This document shows, in pieces, positions 44,557-58,723 of a stretch of 64,000 bases of DNA (its first letter is position 1; each line of letters begins with the position of its first letter). The notes beneath the pieces are model-generated. The model was not told the DNA's origin, made no database searches, and saw only the letters and a program-made list of their open reading frames with translations. Both the position numbers and the translations under genes were made by a program. Origin of the DNA: Blepharisma stoltei. Its lineage: Eukaryota; Ciliophora; Heterotrichea; Heterotrichida; Blepharismidae. The stretch spans positions 372,001-436,000 of the forward strand of contig CAJZBQ010000020.1 in assembly GCA_914767885.1 (NCBI GenBank). The letters are read 5' to 3'.

Positions 44557-47500
44557 ATGACTGAGAAATCAGAACTTAATAGAATTCATGAGCAATACCT
44601 GCTTGAAAAATTGTTAAAGAATCACGAAAGCATTCAATGCATTCAAAACATAATGAAGAGACCAAATAAGGATCCAAGCTTTAGCTATGATGAATTAAAC
44701 AAGCATGGAAATAAAAATTATCTAATTTTGTATTATAAGAAGAAACAAATTGAACCAGTTTCATATATGTCAGAAGCAGAACTTTATAGAGATTACCAAG
44801 TCTCCATGAGTAAAAGAATTGCGATGGAAATTCCAAATCTAACAAATTCAATCATATTAAAAGAAAGCATTTTCAATAAAGTTAAGCTTATGCACGATAA
44901 AAATCTCCTTTACTGCCTTAAAGAGACTCTATCTAACAATGCAAAGGCTATATTATCAGAAATTATTCTATTTTCAAGAGATTCTACTGAATTTGATATT
45001 TCAGCTAGCAATGCAATCACAATTTTGAATTATACAAGCCATTTTATTAAAATGAAGGATTTTCATGGAATAAGAATCCCAGAAGCTGATTTATCTCAAT
45101 GCAGCTTAGCCAATGTAAATTTTGAAAATAGTTTCTTGAAAGGTGCAAATTTATCTAATACTTTCTTTTACTGTTCAAATTTACAAAATTGCAATCTAGA
45201 GGATACTTATTTTGAGCAAAAAAGGCCAATGCTTTTGAAAAATTCTCTTTATAAGTCTGAAATCACTATTTCTAGTTCTGGGAAATATATTGCTTATATT
45301 GAAAGCTCAAAAAGCAGAAGAAAGCTTGGCATTGCCATAATTAAACTATTAAATAAAAAGGTTAAACTGGCCATAAGTGGGCAAGCCTACTAGCCTTGCC
45401 TCATCTCGGCTCCAAAATAGCCTCCTGAGACAAAAAGAGGGAAAGAAATGCTACCATCTGAATTTCGATCTGAACCGCCTGCCCCAAGGATGAGCTCCCT
45501 AGGGTAGAGCCACCATCTATAGAGTGCCCAATGGTCCTCACAAGGGAAGACCATGTGTTAGGCAAAACCATTCTAGCTCACGTGGCAAGTACAGGAAAAT
45601 CTTCAGGGGAGAAACAAACTTCGCTCTTCGGGGAGGTTAAAATCCAACCATTTTATTTCTATTCATGTCATAAGGAATATAATAACTCAAGAGATAATCA
45701 CAGAAATTAACATAGATAGTGCTTATAAGCATGCATTTGAATTTTCAGCAGATGAAAAGTACCTTGCTATAGGATCTGATATCGATTTAAAGCTAATAGA
45801 CTTAAATAACGGACAAATATCAATGTCTACTATGAAGGACTCTGAGAAGCTTGATTTTTTAAAATTCTCATTTAACAGCAATCATATAGCCTTAGCCTCC
45901 TCAAAAATTATTTATTTATGATCTGTAAATTCAAAGTTAATATTAGTAAACATCATTAGAGAAGCATCGCTGATTAAAAATCTTCTATATTCAAAATTGT
46001 CAAATTTTATGATACTAATAGCAGAGGCAAGCATTAAGTTTTACGATTTATTTGGATATAGATGTATGAGAGCAATATCTGGAAATTTTGAGAATATTAC
46101 TTCAATTAATCTTTCTCCTTGCGAAAAGTACTTTATTCTTTTTGTTAAAGCGGAATTGAAGATTATAAATATCGAAAACTTTGAAATAAAATTTAACAAA
46201 AAGTTTGATGCACCATTATTTGTCAGTATTTCTCCTTATGGGCAGTTTCTCTCGCTTACTTCACTCTCGTGAGCTAACAAAAATTGTTTGCTCTTGACAA
46301 TGGCATTAATTTTTTTTGGTGTTTTTTGGAAATTAAAAAATACCAAATTACAAAAAATTAAAAATAAAAATTAAGTAGTTTTTTAGAATTTTGTTTTAAA
46401 ATGCAAGCTGTTTAAAGTTAACTATGCTAATTATCACTTATATATCAGAATATTTTTAAAATAATCTTTGCTCATTCTAAAAATAGAGTTTTTAAATGGT
46501 TTTGCTCTCTTACGGAGAAGGGGAGTTAGCAACTGTAGCAAATCTAAAATTTTCAACCTTGAGTCACAAATATTTTTAAATGAATTTAAATGCCATGAAA
46601 AGAAAGCAAAAAGAGTTATATTTTCGCCCAGAGGCGGGTTTTATTTAATGGCGAATGATGATTATTGCTTAAAATTCTTTAATTATGATGATAATATTGA
46701 ATCCCATAAATTTTATGAAAAGAAAATTTATAGTATTTCTTTTTCAAGTCATCAAAAAAAGCATTATCTTGCTATCTCAAGATCAGATTCCTGTATAATA
46801 TGAGACTTAGATAGTTACAGCCCAGTCTCTAACACTCCAGATTTTTACTTTTCTTCACAAGTTCTATTCATGCTCAGTGGGAAATTCTTGAAACTCTGGA
46901 ATCCAACTACTCAAAATAAAACAAATTATCGATTTAATGATGAAATAAATAAGATTGGAATTTCTCCCAGTGGAAAATATGCAGCGATTGCATATGGAGG
47001 GCAAACTGTTGAAATCAAAGATCTTGAATTAGATATGACTTTAATTACATGAAACTCAAGGTTCGATGATATTTGTATTTCATCTTCTCCATGTGGGCAA
47101 TATTTCGCTATTGCAGTTTATAATAAAAATGCAAATGGTTTTCATCCTTTACCAAAAAAAATTGTGATATGGGAAATCAGAACTAAGAAGAAAGAGTTTG
47201 AGCTTCCCATCAAAGATTTTGACATTAGAGCACTGGCTTGTTCTCCTTATGGTCAGTACCTTACCTTTGGATATGAAGGAAAGCTGAACTTTTGAGATAT
47301 CAAAAAGGGTAAAGAATTATTTTGCCTCTTTGGGCATAAAGCAAAAATTTCTTCAGCAGCATTTTCATTTTCAGGAGCTTTTCTTGCCTCTGGTAGCGAA
47401 GATAGAAGCATAATTTTATGGGCGATTGAAGAAAATAGCCAAGTTACAAAAATTGCACAAGTATTGGCACATTCTTCTTCGATTTTATCAATTACCTTTA

Positions 47501-47739
47501 GTTTATGCAATAAATATTTTATTTCATTGGGACTTTATGGCGAAATATTTGTATGAAAAATAAAAAGAAATTTAAGTGGAAAAGATATAACTTTAAACTG
47601 GTCGAACAAAAATTTTCAAGGAGCAAGTGTTTTCAGTACAAACTTCAATAATTGTAAGCTGAGTCCAGAGAATAAAAATTTTATAGACTTTGCAAATAAA
47701 TGAAATAGTCAACTTGAAATCGATGGATCATATATATAA
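44557..47739 (+). CDS. pentapeptide-repeat plus WD40 protein
   Basis: The product is 871 aa after removing IESs 45374-45670 and 46257-46526. The N-terminal 165 residues are helical. Pentapeptide repeats follow (ADLSQCSLANVNFENSFLKG, ANLSNTFFYCSNLQNCNLED), then a run of WD40-type blades: ISSSGKYIAYIES, FSADEKYLAIGSD, LSPCEKYFILF, ISPSGKYAAIAYG, SFSGAFLASGSEDRSIILWA, FSLCNKYFISLGLYGEIFVW. UGA supplies the terminal Trp of several blades (IWDL, NFWDI, FVWKI). The last 50 residues return to pentapeptide-like NFQGASVFSTNFNNCKLS. This arrangement is a scaffold; the partner is unknown. Stop TAA at 47737-47739. Confidence 0.82.
45374..45670. mobile_element. GC-richer IES, 297 bp
   Basis: A CATAAG direct repeat flanks it (TA 45374-45375 and 45671-45672). 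Excision gives KLAI-RNIITQEIITE in frame; retained, the frame stops at TAG 45391. It is GC-rich, without family A/B ends or evident inverted termini. One forward frame is fully open with UGA=Trp, probably by chance. Confidence 0.75.
46257..46526. mobile_element. family A IES, 270 bp (diverged)
   Basis: TA 46257-46258 then CTTCACTCTCGTGAGCTAAC. The right end is GCTCTCTTACGGAGAAGGGG with AGT before TA 46527-46528. The core has CTAATTATCACTTATATATC. Excision joins GQFLSL to SNCSKSKIFNL in frame. Confidence 0.88.
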
Positions 47740-48917
47740 AATTGAAATATTTAACTATCTAATCTGAAGCCTAAATTAATTTTACCTAATGTGATTTATT
47801 TTTAATAATATTTTTAAAACATATAATTATATTATCTATTGCCTAAATTTCTGATCATGCATATGCATGTCATTTTGAATTTGGTATGTAAAAATCGAAT
47901 ATGCGTTTCAAAACGCAGATTTTAGTGCGGCAAATTCTTAATTTGAAATTTCATATGAAAATGGCGCGTATAACGCCCATAAGAAATTTTGCCAACGGAT
48001 TATATCTAATAAGCGATATGGGATTAGCAATCTCGCAAATTTAAGACAAAGTCTTTGGACATCAACCCTATTTTTCTTGCATTCTAAAACTAGGATATTA
48101 AACTCAATCTCATCTGTTAGATTTTGTCGATATTAATTCAAATTCTGATAAAATTGTCTGAGCCTGATTTAAATAAGTCTATTCTGAAAATAATAAAATT
48201 TGTAATGTTCTCATTTTTTCAAATATCGCAAACTGCACTCTTTTTTCTATTCTGCTTAAGCTACTTAGACCTCCAGAAAATCATTTGTTTGCAGTTACCC
48301 TAGAAAGAATTTATCTATTTATAATAATTGTTTCAGTAAACTTGTTTTTCTTAACACATTGGGTTTCAAGCATGACTATAACAGAGATCTCAATTTTTGT
48401 CATTGCTGCATGAGCTGCACATATCCACGCAGATGCAATTAGATTCCCTTTTAAAATATATTTGGACAATTCTCCTCTATTATGGTGCAATTCACCACTA
48501 TGTAATAAGAAAATATCACTGTTTTAGTGTGTCTGCCCATATAACTAGTTGCCAGGTGAAATCCCTATTTTTGGAGAGAAGCCAGATACCTTAAACACTT
48601 AATTTAAATTATAACTTGATATTTATTCAAATTGATAGCTCCTACATTTGTATTAAAGAAGATGTCTGCCATTCTATTTTTTAAAGCAACCAAAAATGAA
48701 TGAAGTTAATAAATTATGAAGTCCTTCATATAAACATTTTATTCATCTTTTGAAGCTTAATAATACTACTCGAGCCTATCCCTCCTTTATATCAATAATT
48801 TATTATTATACTTACTCTAGCTTTTAAATAAACTTAAAATGTTCATACACTAGTATTTTCTTTAAAATTTATATAAGAAAAAAATCTAATTTTGTTTCAT
48901 ATTTGCTCAAAAAATAA
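47740..48917. other. intergenic region, 1.2 kb, with a possible membrane-protein exon
   Basis: Mostly AT-rich. Apart from the open frame at 48177-48527 I recognise nothing. Confidence 0.35.
48177..48527 (+). CDS. possible membrane-protein fragment, unrecognised
   Basis: This 116-codon frame is open only if UGA is Trp. It encodes a hydrophobic run (IYLFIIIVSVNLFFL) and AAWAAHIHADAIRF. No ATG precedes the hydrophobic part in this frame (the first is at 48372), and no intron or IES joining an upstream start was found. It may be an exon, a relic or chance. Confidence 0.25.
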
Positions 48918-50342
48918 ATGAAGTCAATATTCACCTATGCAGAGCAGCCTCAAGGCTTACTTTTTTGAAAAGAGCTGGAAGAACCCGAGACTCCAATCTC
49001 TTCAAGAATTATTCATAGTGGTCCGTTAACCGAATTAACCCCTCTTCATAAATTTAAAAAACGATACTTTGCAATAACAAAAGACTCACTTTTAAAAGCC
49101 AAAACTGAATCGTCTGAATATACAAAAGTATCTAAGATCGAATGAAAAACAATTGAGCCATTTATTGAAGAAAATGAAGAAGAAAGGTACTACGGCTTTC
49201 AAATTATTCAAGGGATAGTTCAAAGACATTTTTATGTAAAATCTTCAAAAGAGTTAGATGTTTGACTCTCTTACTTGTCCAGAGTTGGAATTATGACAGA
49301 TATTAGAAATGATTTCAATTTTAAGAAGTCAATAGGGACTTCGCATTCTTCTAATTTATACCTTGCAACTGACCTTGAAAATAACAGAGATTATGCAATT
49401 AAATGCATCCCAAAACGCCAAATAAGAAAAGAGTCTGTGCTTAGCTCAATAATAAATGAAATCACTATTCTCAGGACTCTAAATCACCCATTTATTACTA
49501 AGCTCCATAAAGTTTATGAAAGTAGCAACTATATACATTTAGTTCTAGACCACGCTCCAGGAGGTAACTTAGCCCAACGAATTCAAAACAAGGGTCCATT
49601 ACCAGAAGTTAAGGCAGCTAGATTAATCAAAAATCTGCTAGAGGTGCTTGAGTACCTTGACTCAATGAATGTTGTGCATCGAGATATTCAATTGGAAAAT
49701 ATTTTTCTAATATCTGAGAAAAGTGATAGCGATTTTATTTTGGGTGATTGCGAGTTCGCATTTTTTAGTAATGCGGAAACAAATCAATCTTTTGTCACTC
49801 CAGGCTACGCAGCTCCAGAAATGGTCCAACGAATGGCATATGGATCTAAGGTTGATGTGTTTAGTGTAGGAATCATTTTGTACTTTGTCCTTTCAGGAAT
49901 AACTAAATGGACAGAAAAAATTCGAAATGAAATGGTTCAGCAAGTCGGATATATCAGCACTATCTTTTGCGGCTCACAATGGAAAAATATTTCGAGCGAT
50001 GCCAAAAAGATGGTTTTGAAACTAATTCGATATAAACCAAGTCAAAGGCCAAGTCCAACAGAAGCACTTACAAGCAAGTGGTTTACTAAATGCGAGAAAA
50101 AGAGCTTAACTGAGAGACGTAAAAAAACAATTATCGTTCACACAAAAGTTCAATCATATCGGGAGTACAAAGAAACAAAAGAAACCAATATTGAAACCAA
50201 CAATGAAGACGATTTTGTCAAAAGAGGACTTTCTAGCAAAATTAAAGATGTGCTTAAAGTCTTCGTTGAAAGAAATATGGAACAGCTTAATCATTCAAAA
50301 AGCTACAACTCTAATATATCTGTATCAGAGGCAGTGAAATAA
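48918..50342 (+). CDS. PH-domain serine/threonine protein kinase (CAMK/AGC-like)
   Basis: The product is 474 aa. Residues about 32-112 look like a PH domain (KFKKRYFAITKDSLLKAKTE ... YYGFQIIQGIVQRHFYVKSS, ending with LDVWLSYL, the terminal Trp read from UGA). The kinase domain (about 125-385) has an ATP-binding Lys (YAIKCIPKR), the HRDIQLENIFL catalytic loop, and LGDCEFAFF where DFG is expected, so the metal-binding Asp is kept but Phe-Gly became Cys-Glu. The activation end is TPGYAAPEMV. The domain order recalls Akt, but the kinase sequence is closer to CAMK-type. PH domains recruit kinases to phosphoinositides (family knowledge). Confidence 0.8.
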
Positions 50343-51476
50343 TTAATCAGCATTCATTTTTTAGATGCACTAATATAGATATAACTCTGGGCAAGTTATA
50401 ATTAATAAAATTAAACGAATGCTTAAGAAGAATGTCAATTTAATAAGTAAGTTGCAGTTACATTATAATTTTACAATTTAAAATTAATTTTTCGGCTGAG
50501 ATGAATAATTTTATTAATTAATATTAGTTGGAATTTTGAGGATATACATATTTTTTATCTAAAACGAACTGATAAGCAATCAAATCAGTATAGCTTGGAT
50601 CTAATTATGATTATTTAATTTATTAGTTTTCTCAATTTTTTTAATCCAGATATTGAAGTGCATATTGTTATATTTTATAAATATATACCTTGCTCTTGCT
50701 ATAAGTGACATTGTATTTACTTTTGAATCTTCAGACCTTTTCCTATAATTTAATTCTTTAAATTAATTGCTTAAACTAGCCTAATATTCATATTTTTCTT
50801 TAAATTTTGTTGCGATCTTATATATATATATGCTCTCCATTTCTAAAAATTATGTGCAATTTAAATCAAGGAGTAAATATAATTGCAGTAGATAAGATAC
50901 ATAATCGCATGATTGATGGGGAGTACGAAACCCAAATTTTTCTTTTCTAGGAAATCACTTGCGATTATCTTAACATAAACAATATTAATTTAACGATTAA
51001 GGATAGGCTGCCACCATATTGCTTTGAAATGACCAAGGATACCGAGTGAGATTTATCCACATGACGACGCTTAATATAGGCTTTTGAACGATTGAGATCT
51101 CTCGCTTGACAAGCTAGCTCTAATAAGCACCTTGCTCCTTCTTCAACACTATATACCATAGACGGTTGAAGTTTAGTAGCTTAAATAATCAAATTTAAAT
51201 GACAATAATAATTCGCATTTATCGATATGTCTCATTTGAGAAACATTTTTGATAAGCTTTTAAGTCAAATCAAAATTGTAAAACTTAAGATGAAGACTGA
51301 AATTTTCCATATTTGAGTTAACTTGCTAATTAGGAGCTGATGCTTCTAACAGCTCTCTCCCATTATATCTCATCACAACTGTATGCAAAGTACATAAAAA
51401 TGCTAAATGTCTATTGATTTTAATAAATCAGTTTGAGAAGCAAACGCTGATAATCTCTGCCTACATTCTGATAAAA
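50343..51476. other. intergenic region, 1.1 kb, with a GC-richer block (50985-51180)
   Basis: AT-rich except for about 200 bp of higher G+C that contains the short ORF listed separately. No MITE ends are found. Confidence 0.35.
50965..51159 (-). CDS. short ORF, 64 codons, unrecognised
   Basis: ATG to TAA without any UGA. Sequence EEGARCLLELACQARDLNRS is plausible protein, with a hydrophobic C-terminal end (LSLIVKLILFML). It coincides with a GC-richer block of the kind seen as IESs elsewhere, so coding is doubtful. Confidence 0.2.
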   Translation of the reverse strand: MVYSVEEGARCLLELACQARDLNRSKAYIKRRHVDKSHSVSLVISKQYGGSLSLIVKLILFMLR

Positions 51477-52480
51477 ATGGTGGCTCATATTTTTAAGTCA
51501 TTATCTCGTAAATTTTCAGATAAAAGCCCAGGGCTTCTTTCAGATTTTCGCTTTGTGCTTCATGGTTTAGCAGCAGGCAATAAAGCATATGGTAGGCGGA
51601 TAATTTCTCCTCCCTTACTTCGCACCAATTTTTAATTGCTTAATTTTTTAGCTTTCAAAAATCATGAAAAAAATTTATGCCTAGAAAATGATAAAATAAA
51701 AAACCCAAGTTTTAATATTTATTTCAAGAAGAATCTCAAATTGATAGATCCACAATGACTGAGCTTCATATACATCGATTTCTGCCAGAGAGTGGAAAGG
51801 GCCAATTTGTGCAATCATACTGAATAGATATGAAAGAATGTGGACCAATGGTACTTGATGCATTGATCAAAATTAAAAATGAAATCGACCCAACTTTGAC
51901 ATTTCGACGGTCCTGCAGAGAAGGAATATGTGGGTCATGCTCAATGCATATAAATGGGATCAATACGCTGGCTTGCATTTGCCCGATGGAGCCGAAAGTC
52001 AGAGTGACAGTAGGTCCATTAATTCGATATCCTATCATAAAAGATCTAGTCGTTGATATGACCCATTTTTACAATCAATATAAGTCTATAGACCCTTGGC
52101 TTAAGAGGAAGAATGCTAAAGAGCCGGGATCAAAAGAATATTATCAAAGCCCAAATGATAGAAGAAAATTGGATGGACTATATGAGTGCATTCTTTGTGC
52201 TTGCTGCAGCACTTTATGTCCTTCATATTGGTGGAACCAGCAAATGTATTTAGGTCCTGCAGTTTTACTGCAAGCTTACAGATGGGTAATTGATTCTAGA
52301 GATGAAGCAATTGAAGAAAGACTAGAAAACTTATCCGGGGACTTTAAATTAGCCAAGTGCTATCAGATAGGAACATGCACAGTGACTTGCCCAAAGAAAT
52401 TGGATCCAAAAATGGCAATTTACAATTTAAGAGCTATTTATAATGAGTATGAGGACTCGAAAAAGAATTGGGATATTTAA
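51477..52480 (+). CDS. SDHB: succinate dehydrogenase iron-sulfur subunit (complex II)
   Basis: The certain part is 51755-52480: 241 aa matching SDHB throughout. It has the [2Fe-2S] ligands in [20 protein letters not shown] with a following Cys, [4Fe-4S] [16 protein letters not shown], and [3Fe-4S] [17 protein letters not shown]. The family motif [15 protein letters not shown] is present (W from UGA just before). It transfers electrons from the flavoprotein subunit to ubiquinone in the mitochondrial inner membrane. An ATG at 51755 alone would lack a targeting sequence. A preceding frame from ATG 51477 ([20 protein letters not shown]) is basic and amphipathic like a presequence, and joins in frame if an AT-rich stretch (about 51633-51715) is an IES. 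The joined product would be 306 aa. The join is inference. Confidence 0.85.
51633..51715. mobile_element. candidate short IES (about 83 bp) in SDHB
   Basis: It contains several in-frame TAA/TAG codons between the presequence-like frame and the SDHB frame. TA 51633-51634 and TA 51716-51717 give [16 protein letters not shown] in frame. Other TA pairs are possible (for example 51619/51720). No intron of 15-16 nt can make the join. Confidence 0.45.
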
Positions 52481-53372
52481 AATTTTTTAATATTGCATTT
52501 TTATCAAAATTGTTTGCTCCCCTTTCTGTGATCTGATCTTTTCTTTTAAATCTTAATTAAGAAAAAGCATATTTTTAGTTGTCATATAATCTTTCTGCTG
52601 TAACTCAACCTTTTAAGTTGGAGCAGAATGCCGGGCAAAATTTCCATTTTTTGAGTATTTTACCTCCCAATATTAATTTGGAACAGAATATTATTTAAAT
52701 TGGTAAATTTTATAGATGAAAAAAAAAAAAAAAGATTTTTATAACATGAGTTGATAGAGAGAGAATTAGATTAGAGGGGTTAAAACGGGGATTATTTAAG
52801 CCCCTAGCCAGTCGAGCCTCAGCTTCTCGTTCATATGACGCTGGGTAACTAAAGCGAAGACACCCTTTTCTTTCAGTGTTACAAAAAATGTGACGTCGTC
52901 TGTCTATTGAGAGACTCACCCAAGCCTGCTTTAAGCAAAAGACTCTCTTAACTCTATTAGCGTTAGGTATGAAATGAACGTCCGATACTTCTTCTGGAAC
53001 TACCTCCACCTTTCAGGAAGCAGAATACTCTTCCTGAAGTGTTGATTGATCACGCGTCTTCGGTCTCTTGTCTGTGGGGGAGGGGATGCCCAGTCAGCCT
53101 AGACCGCACCCATCCCAGAATTATTGCCATCTGCAAACCCGTGGCCTTTCAAGGCCAGCTGTATTTTGCTGGCACCTAAAAGTCTTGAACATAGTTTCAC
53201 ACTCTATAAGAGATATCCAAATTTTGGTTGATAGAAAATTTTCAAAGATTTGTGAAATTCCAATTGTTGGATTAATTTCAACTTCCATTTATTATTTTAT
53301 GCATTTTAAACCTATTCGAAGTTTAGATTTAATAATCCCGTCTTTGAATTAATACAATTATTATAATTTATT
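52481..53372. other. intergenic region with a family B remnant and a GC-richer block
   Basis: 52600-52695 holds a family B-like end (TAACTCAACCTTTTAAGTTG, then AATTTGGAACAGAAT) without a partner. 52735-53185 is about 450 bp of GC-richer DNA with stops in all frames. I see no tRNA or snRNA fold that I can defend. Confidence 0.4.
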
Positions 53373-55374
<2,002 letters not shown>

Positions 55375-55618
55375 TTATCTTCAAACTCCATTTTAAATTG
55401 CGAGAAATGAATTCAATTATATAGATGAACAAATTATAAGTTAGCACAGCTAATTCTTATATTATCAACAATTTTCTTCTAATTATATATAATTGAAAAT
55501 TTAAAATCTGTTTGAATACCATTAGCAAATATTATTTAAAAATTTTTTAATTTTCTTTTATTCTAAAAAGTAGGTATTTTTCTTTATGGCGAGAAATATT
55601 TAAATCAATAACAGTAAA

Positions 55619-55804
55619 TTATTTAATTTCATGAGTGCTTGGAAGATACCACCACTCTTTATCCCTGAAATCAGCCCATATTCTTGCACCAGAAATGGAT
55701 GAGTCATTCAAAAGTGGTTTTATGTCTTGGGTTTCGCGAGAAACTTCGATTGAATTGTTTGAGACTGATTCTTTTGCTTGCTTGAAAATGTTTTTGCTGT
55801 CCAT
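55619..55804 (-). CDS. small protein, 61 aa, unrecognised
   Basis: ATG to TAA with no UGA. The C-terminal half is well ordered in appearance (ARIWADFRDKEWWYLPSTHE), with Trp codons all UGG. It is compact with a hydrophilic N-terminus. It lies 244 bp upstream of the MAPK start and on the same strand. I do not recognise the family. Confidence 0.45.
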   Translation of the reverse strand: MDSKNIFKQAKESVSNNSIEVSRETQDIKPLLNDSSISGARIWADFRDKEWWYLPSTHEIK

Positions 55805-56076
55805 TTTATTAATTATAATACTTCTATATTATTTATATAATTGAAGTATAATAAAAATGGGAGAAGCTCCATAATTTATTCGTTATTTGCCTATGTTTTA
55901 CAATTATCAATTATAATTATTTGAAAAATAAAATTTACCATAATCCCAAAAATCAAGAATTGAAATTATTTTTTTATATTTATTTAAATGCATTGCAAAA
56001 TATATATAGTTAATCTATAATAGTAATGGCTAAGTTGATTGTTAAATTTTATATTTCAGGGATTATTATCAAATTA

Positions 56077-58455
56077 TTATACTGACTCTTGAAAGTGCTG
56101 AATTAATTTCTCTCTAGATTTTTCAAATTCTTGCAAAGCACGAGCTGTGCCTCTCATGTCTCGTCAAATTTTCTTTTGTAGGGCCTCATTTCTCCCTGAT
56201 GGCGCTGGCGATGGAGTCATAACGACTTTTACTGGGCTTCCTTTGAGGTATCGCAACTTATCAATTTCTTGACCTAATTCTGCTATCCTGTCAACAAGTC
56301 AATTATTATCATTGATACTTTTTAATAAATAATAGATCAAGAACTCAACATATAATGCTATCTCTGTGTAATTTTCCAAGCCTTCATCTAGCAAAACTTG
56401 GATCCTTTCTTGTTCATTTCAATCTCTCTGTGTATGGATATGCTTCTCGTAAATTTGGCCTGTTTTTTCTTTTATGAACTGAAGCATTTTTTCTGCTTCT
56501 AAATGCGCTTCTTGGAGCTGATCTCTATTAAATTGGATTTTTTGATATTCGGGTAGTGCTTCTTCATGCTCGTGAATTTTTTCTTCCAACTTTAGCCTAA
56601 TTTCTTTTTCAGTCTTTAAAGCCTTATCTAAAGATTTTATTTCTTTTTGATAATTATATTGTGCTTCTTCAAACTGCGTGTGCAGAATAGAGAGCTCTTG
56701 CTTAGCTGTGCGCAATTCTTGATCGTGACTTGCTCTCATTGTGGATGTTTCTGATTTTGTGCTGTTGCTTAATTCAACGATTTCTCTTTCGTATGATGCT
56801 TTGATCTGATCTGCTTCGTTTTTTCATTGAACTTTCATGTTTTCAATTCTTTTTTCCCAGTGATCTAGTTCTTCTTCAAGCTTATGAATCTTTTCTTTAC
56901 TACTAAGAAGCTGCTTTTCAAGCTTCACTATTTTGGCTTGAAGTTCTTCTTTTTCTCCAGCTATTTCCTTGACTTGCTCATTGATTCTTTTATTTTCTTC
57001 CTTTTGCTTTTTCAAGTCGTCTTTCAAAAATTGGTATGCTTCACTAGAACCCTCTTCAATTTTGATTTTTTCATCAGTGAGCCTCTTTAACTGGTTTTCA
57101 TAACTTCCTTTCTCCATTTCAAGTCTTTCAATTTGGATTAAATTGGTTTTTTTGATGCTCTCTATTTCCATTTCATGACGAGCTTTCATTTCTTCAAATT
57201 CTTTCTTAAGCTTGAACTCTAAAGATGCTTTATCTGTGGACAAGAGTTCCTGACTCCCCCCCCCCCCCCTCCGTGAGCGAACAAAAAATTTTGTTCGCTC
57301 ACGGAGGGGGGTTAATTTTTTTTTTTAAAAAAAATTTATATATAAATTTTATAAAAAATATTTTTTCGAAATTTAAAAAAATCCTAATTTGCAAAAATTG
57401 GGAAGCAAATATTAATTTAATTTATAAAATTTATGTTTTAAAACGCAATTTGTTTAAAATTAAACAGAATTAGCTCTAGATTTCATTATACTAATTATCA
57501 CTTATATATCAAAAAATTTTTTCCATTAAAAATTTTTTCTATTAAAAAAATTTTTGTTCACTCACGGAGGTGGGGGGTTTTTGGTCAAAAAATGGCGATT
57601 TTTCTAATGGTTTTGTTCGCTCACGGAGGGGGGGGGGGAGTGAGTGTTTTTTATTTTTTCTTCCCAACCTTGCTGCTCTTTCTGAACTTTTTCGTTAAGG
57701 CTTTGGTTTTCTTTGTGGCAGAACTCTAATTCTTTTTGTAGTGAGTCCATAACTTCTTCTTTCCCTACAAAAGCATTTTCAATTTGGTCAAGAAAACTTA
57801 GAATTTGTGATTCCCTTTGCTGAAAATCATATCGAAATTCTTCAATTCTATCTGTTTCTTTTTTTTCTAAATCTTTGAACTTTGCTAGAGAAATCGCATT
57901 TTGGGCTTCAAGCTCTGGCAGATTCCAATTAACTTCTGGTGGCTCTTCATGAGGAATTTCATCAGGAATTTGAGCAACAAAGGTATTTTGATTTAATTGG
58001 ATTCCCAATATACTCCCTATCCGTGTTATAATATGCGAAAGACTGGATACAGATAAATTGGTCAAATTTTGATAGCTTTTATTTATATAATGGCTTGCCT
58101 CCAACCTTGCCAATAACTCTCAACGAATAACGTTTGCATTTTCTTCAAGTTCCTTCCATTTCAGTTCTCGAATTTTTTCTAATTCTTGAGTTGGCTCAGC
58201 TGATTGAATGCCTATATCACGTCTTGTGGACTTTTGCTTTGCATAGGCTTCTCTCTGCATTTTTCATAGCTTGCCTTTATCACTAGCGAGATTTATCTTG
58301 GAAAAGACCTTCTCTTTCATTGTTTCGTATTTTTTGACAAGCTCAGATGGAAGGGGAAAAGCAAATAAGAGCTCTTCGGTAACGTTTAGAAGTGAATGCA
58401 TTGCCTTTACGTCATTTGGAGTGAAAGATTCCAGAGATATATCATATGAGCTCAT
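56077..58455 (-). CDS. long coiled-coil protein
   Basis: The product is 662 aa after removing IES 57251-57640. The N-terminal 200 residues are mixed helical (MSSYDISLESFTPNDVKAMH). From about residue 220 to 560 it is an almost continuous heptad-rich coiled coil (KRLTDEKIKIEEGSSEAYQF, LKDDLKKQKEENKRINEQVK). The C-terminal part includes KVVMTPSPAPSGRNEALQKK, where SPAP could be phosphorylated. Seven UGA codons are Trp, and the standard code would shred the gene into five pieces. A structural or centrosomal/basal-body role is possible but unsupported. Stop TAA at 56077-56079. Confidence 0.7.
57251..57640. mobile_element. family A IES, 390 bp, bounded by TG instead of TA
   Basis: Left GAGTTCC-TG-ACTCCCCCCC and right GGGGGAG-TG-AGTGTT. 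Joining at TG (57251-57252 and 57641-57642) gives WEEKIKNTQELLSTDKASLE in frame on the minus strand. Nearby TA pairs do not keep frame. The internal sequence is almost identical to the TA-bound copy at 27770. Confidence 0.88.
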
Positions 58456-58723
58456 CCTATAAATATGAATAACTGACTATTAAATTAAAATTATGATTTT
58501 GCTATTAAATCAAGATATTAAATAATGCTAACATAGATATTTACTAAAATCGAATAAAATTTGTTAATTCTTAAAAGAAAAAATTGAGTTTTCCTCTCAT
58601 ACTATAGTTTCAAAAATTAAAATAAAGATCAAATTAAATGCTTTATATATGCAAATTTGAAAAATATGATTTTTAATGAAAGAATACAATATTAGGATGG
58701 TATAAGTACATTTAAAAGATGGC
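58456..58723. other. AT-rich upstream region of the coiled-coil gene
   Basis: AT-rich, no feature recognised. Confidence 0.3.

Noticed and set aside
45375-45670. Forward open frame through the GC-richer IES as a coding exon
   Set aside because: It is out of phase with the WD40 gene, and a 99-codon frame with only two stops in GC-rich DNA is not rare.
53068-53352. ORF in the GC-richer block upstream of the MAPK 3' end
   Set aside because: Low plausibility sequence running into AT-rich DNA, no homology, and stops shortly after in the true code.
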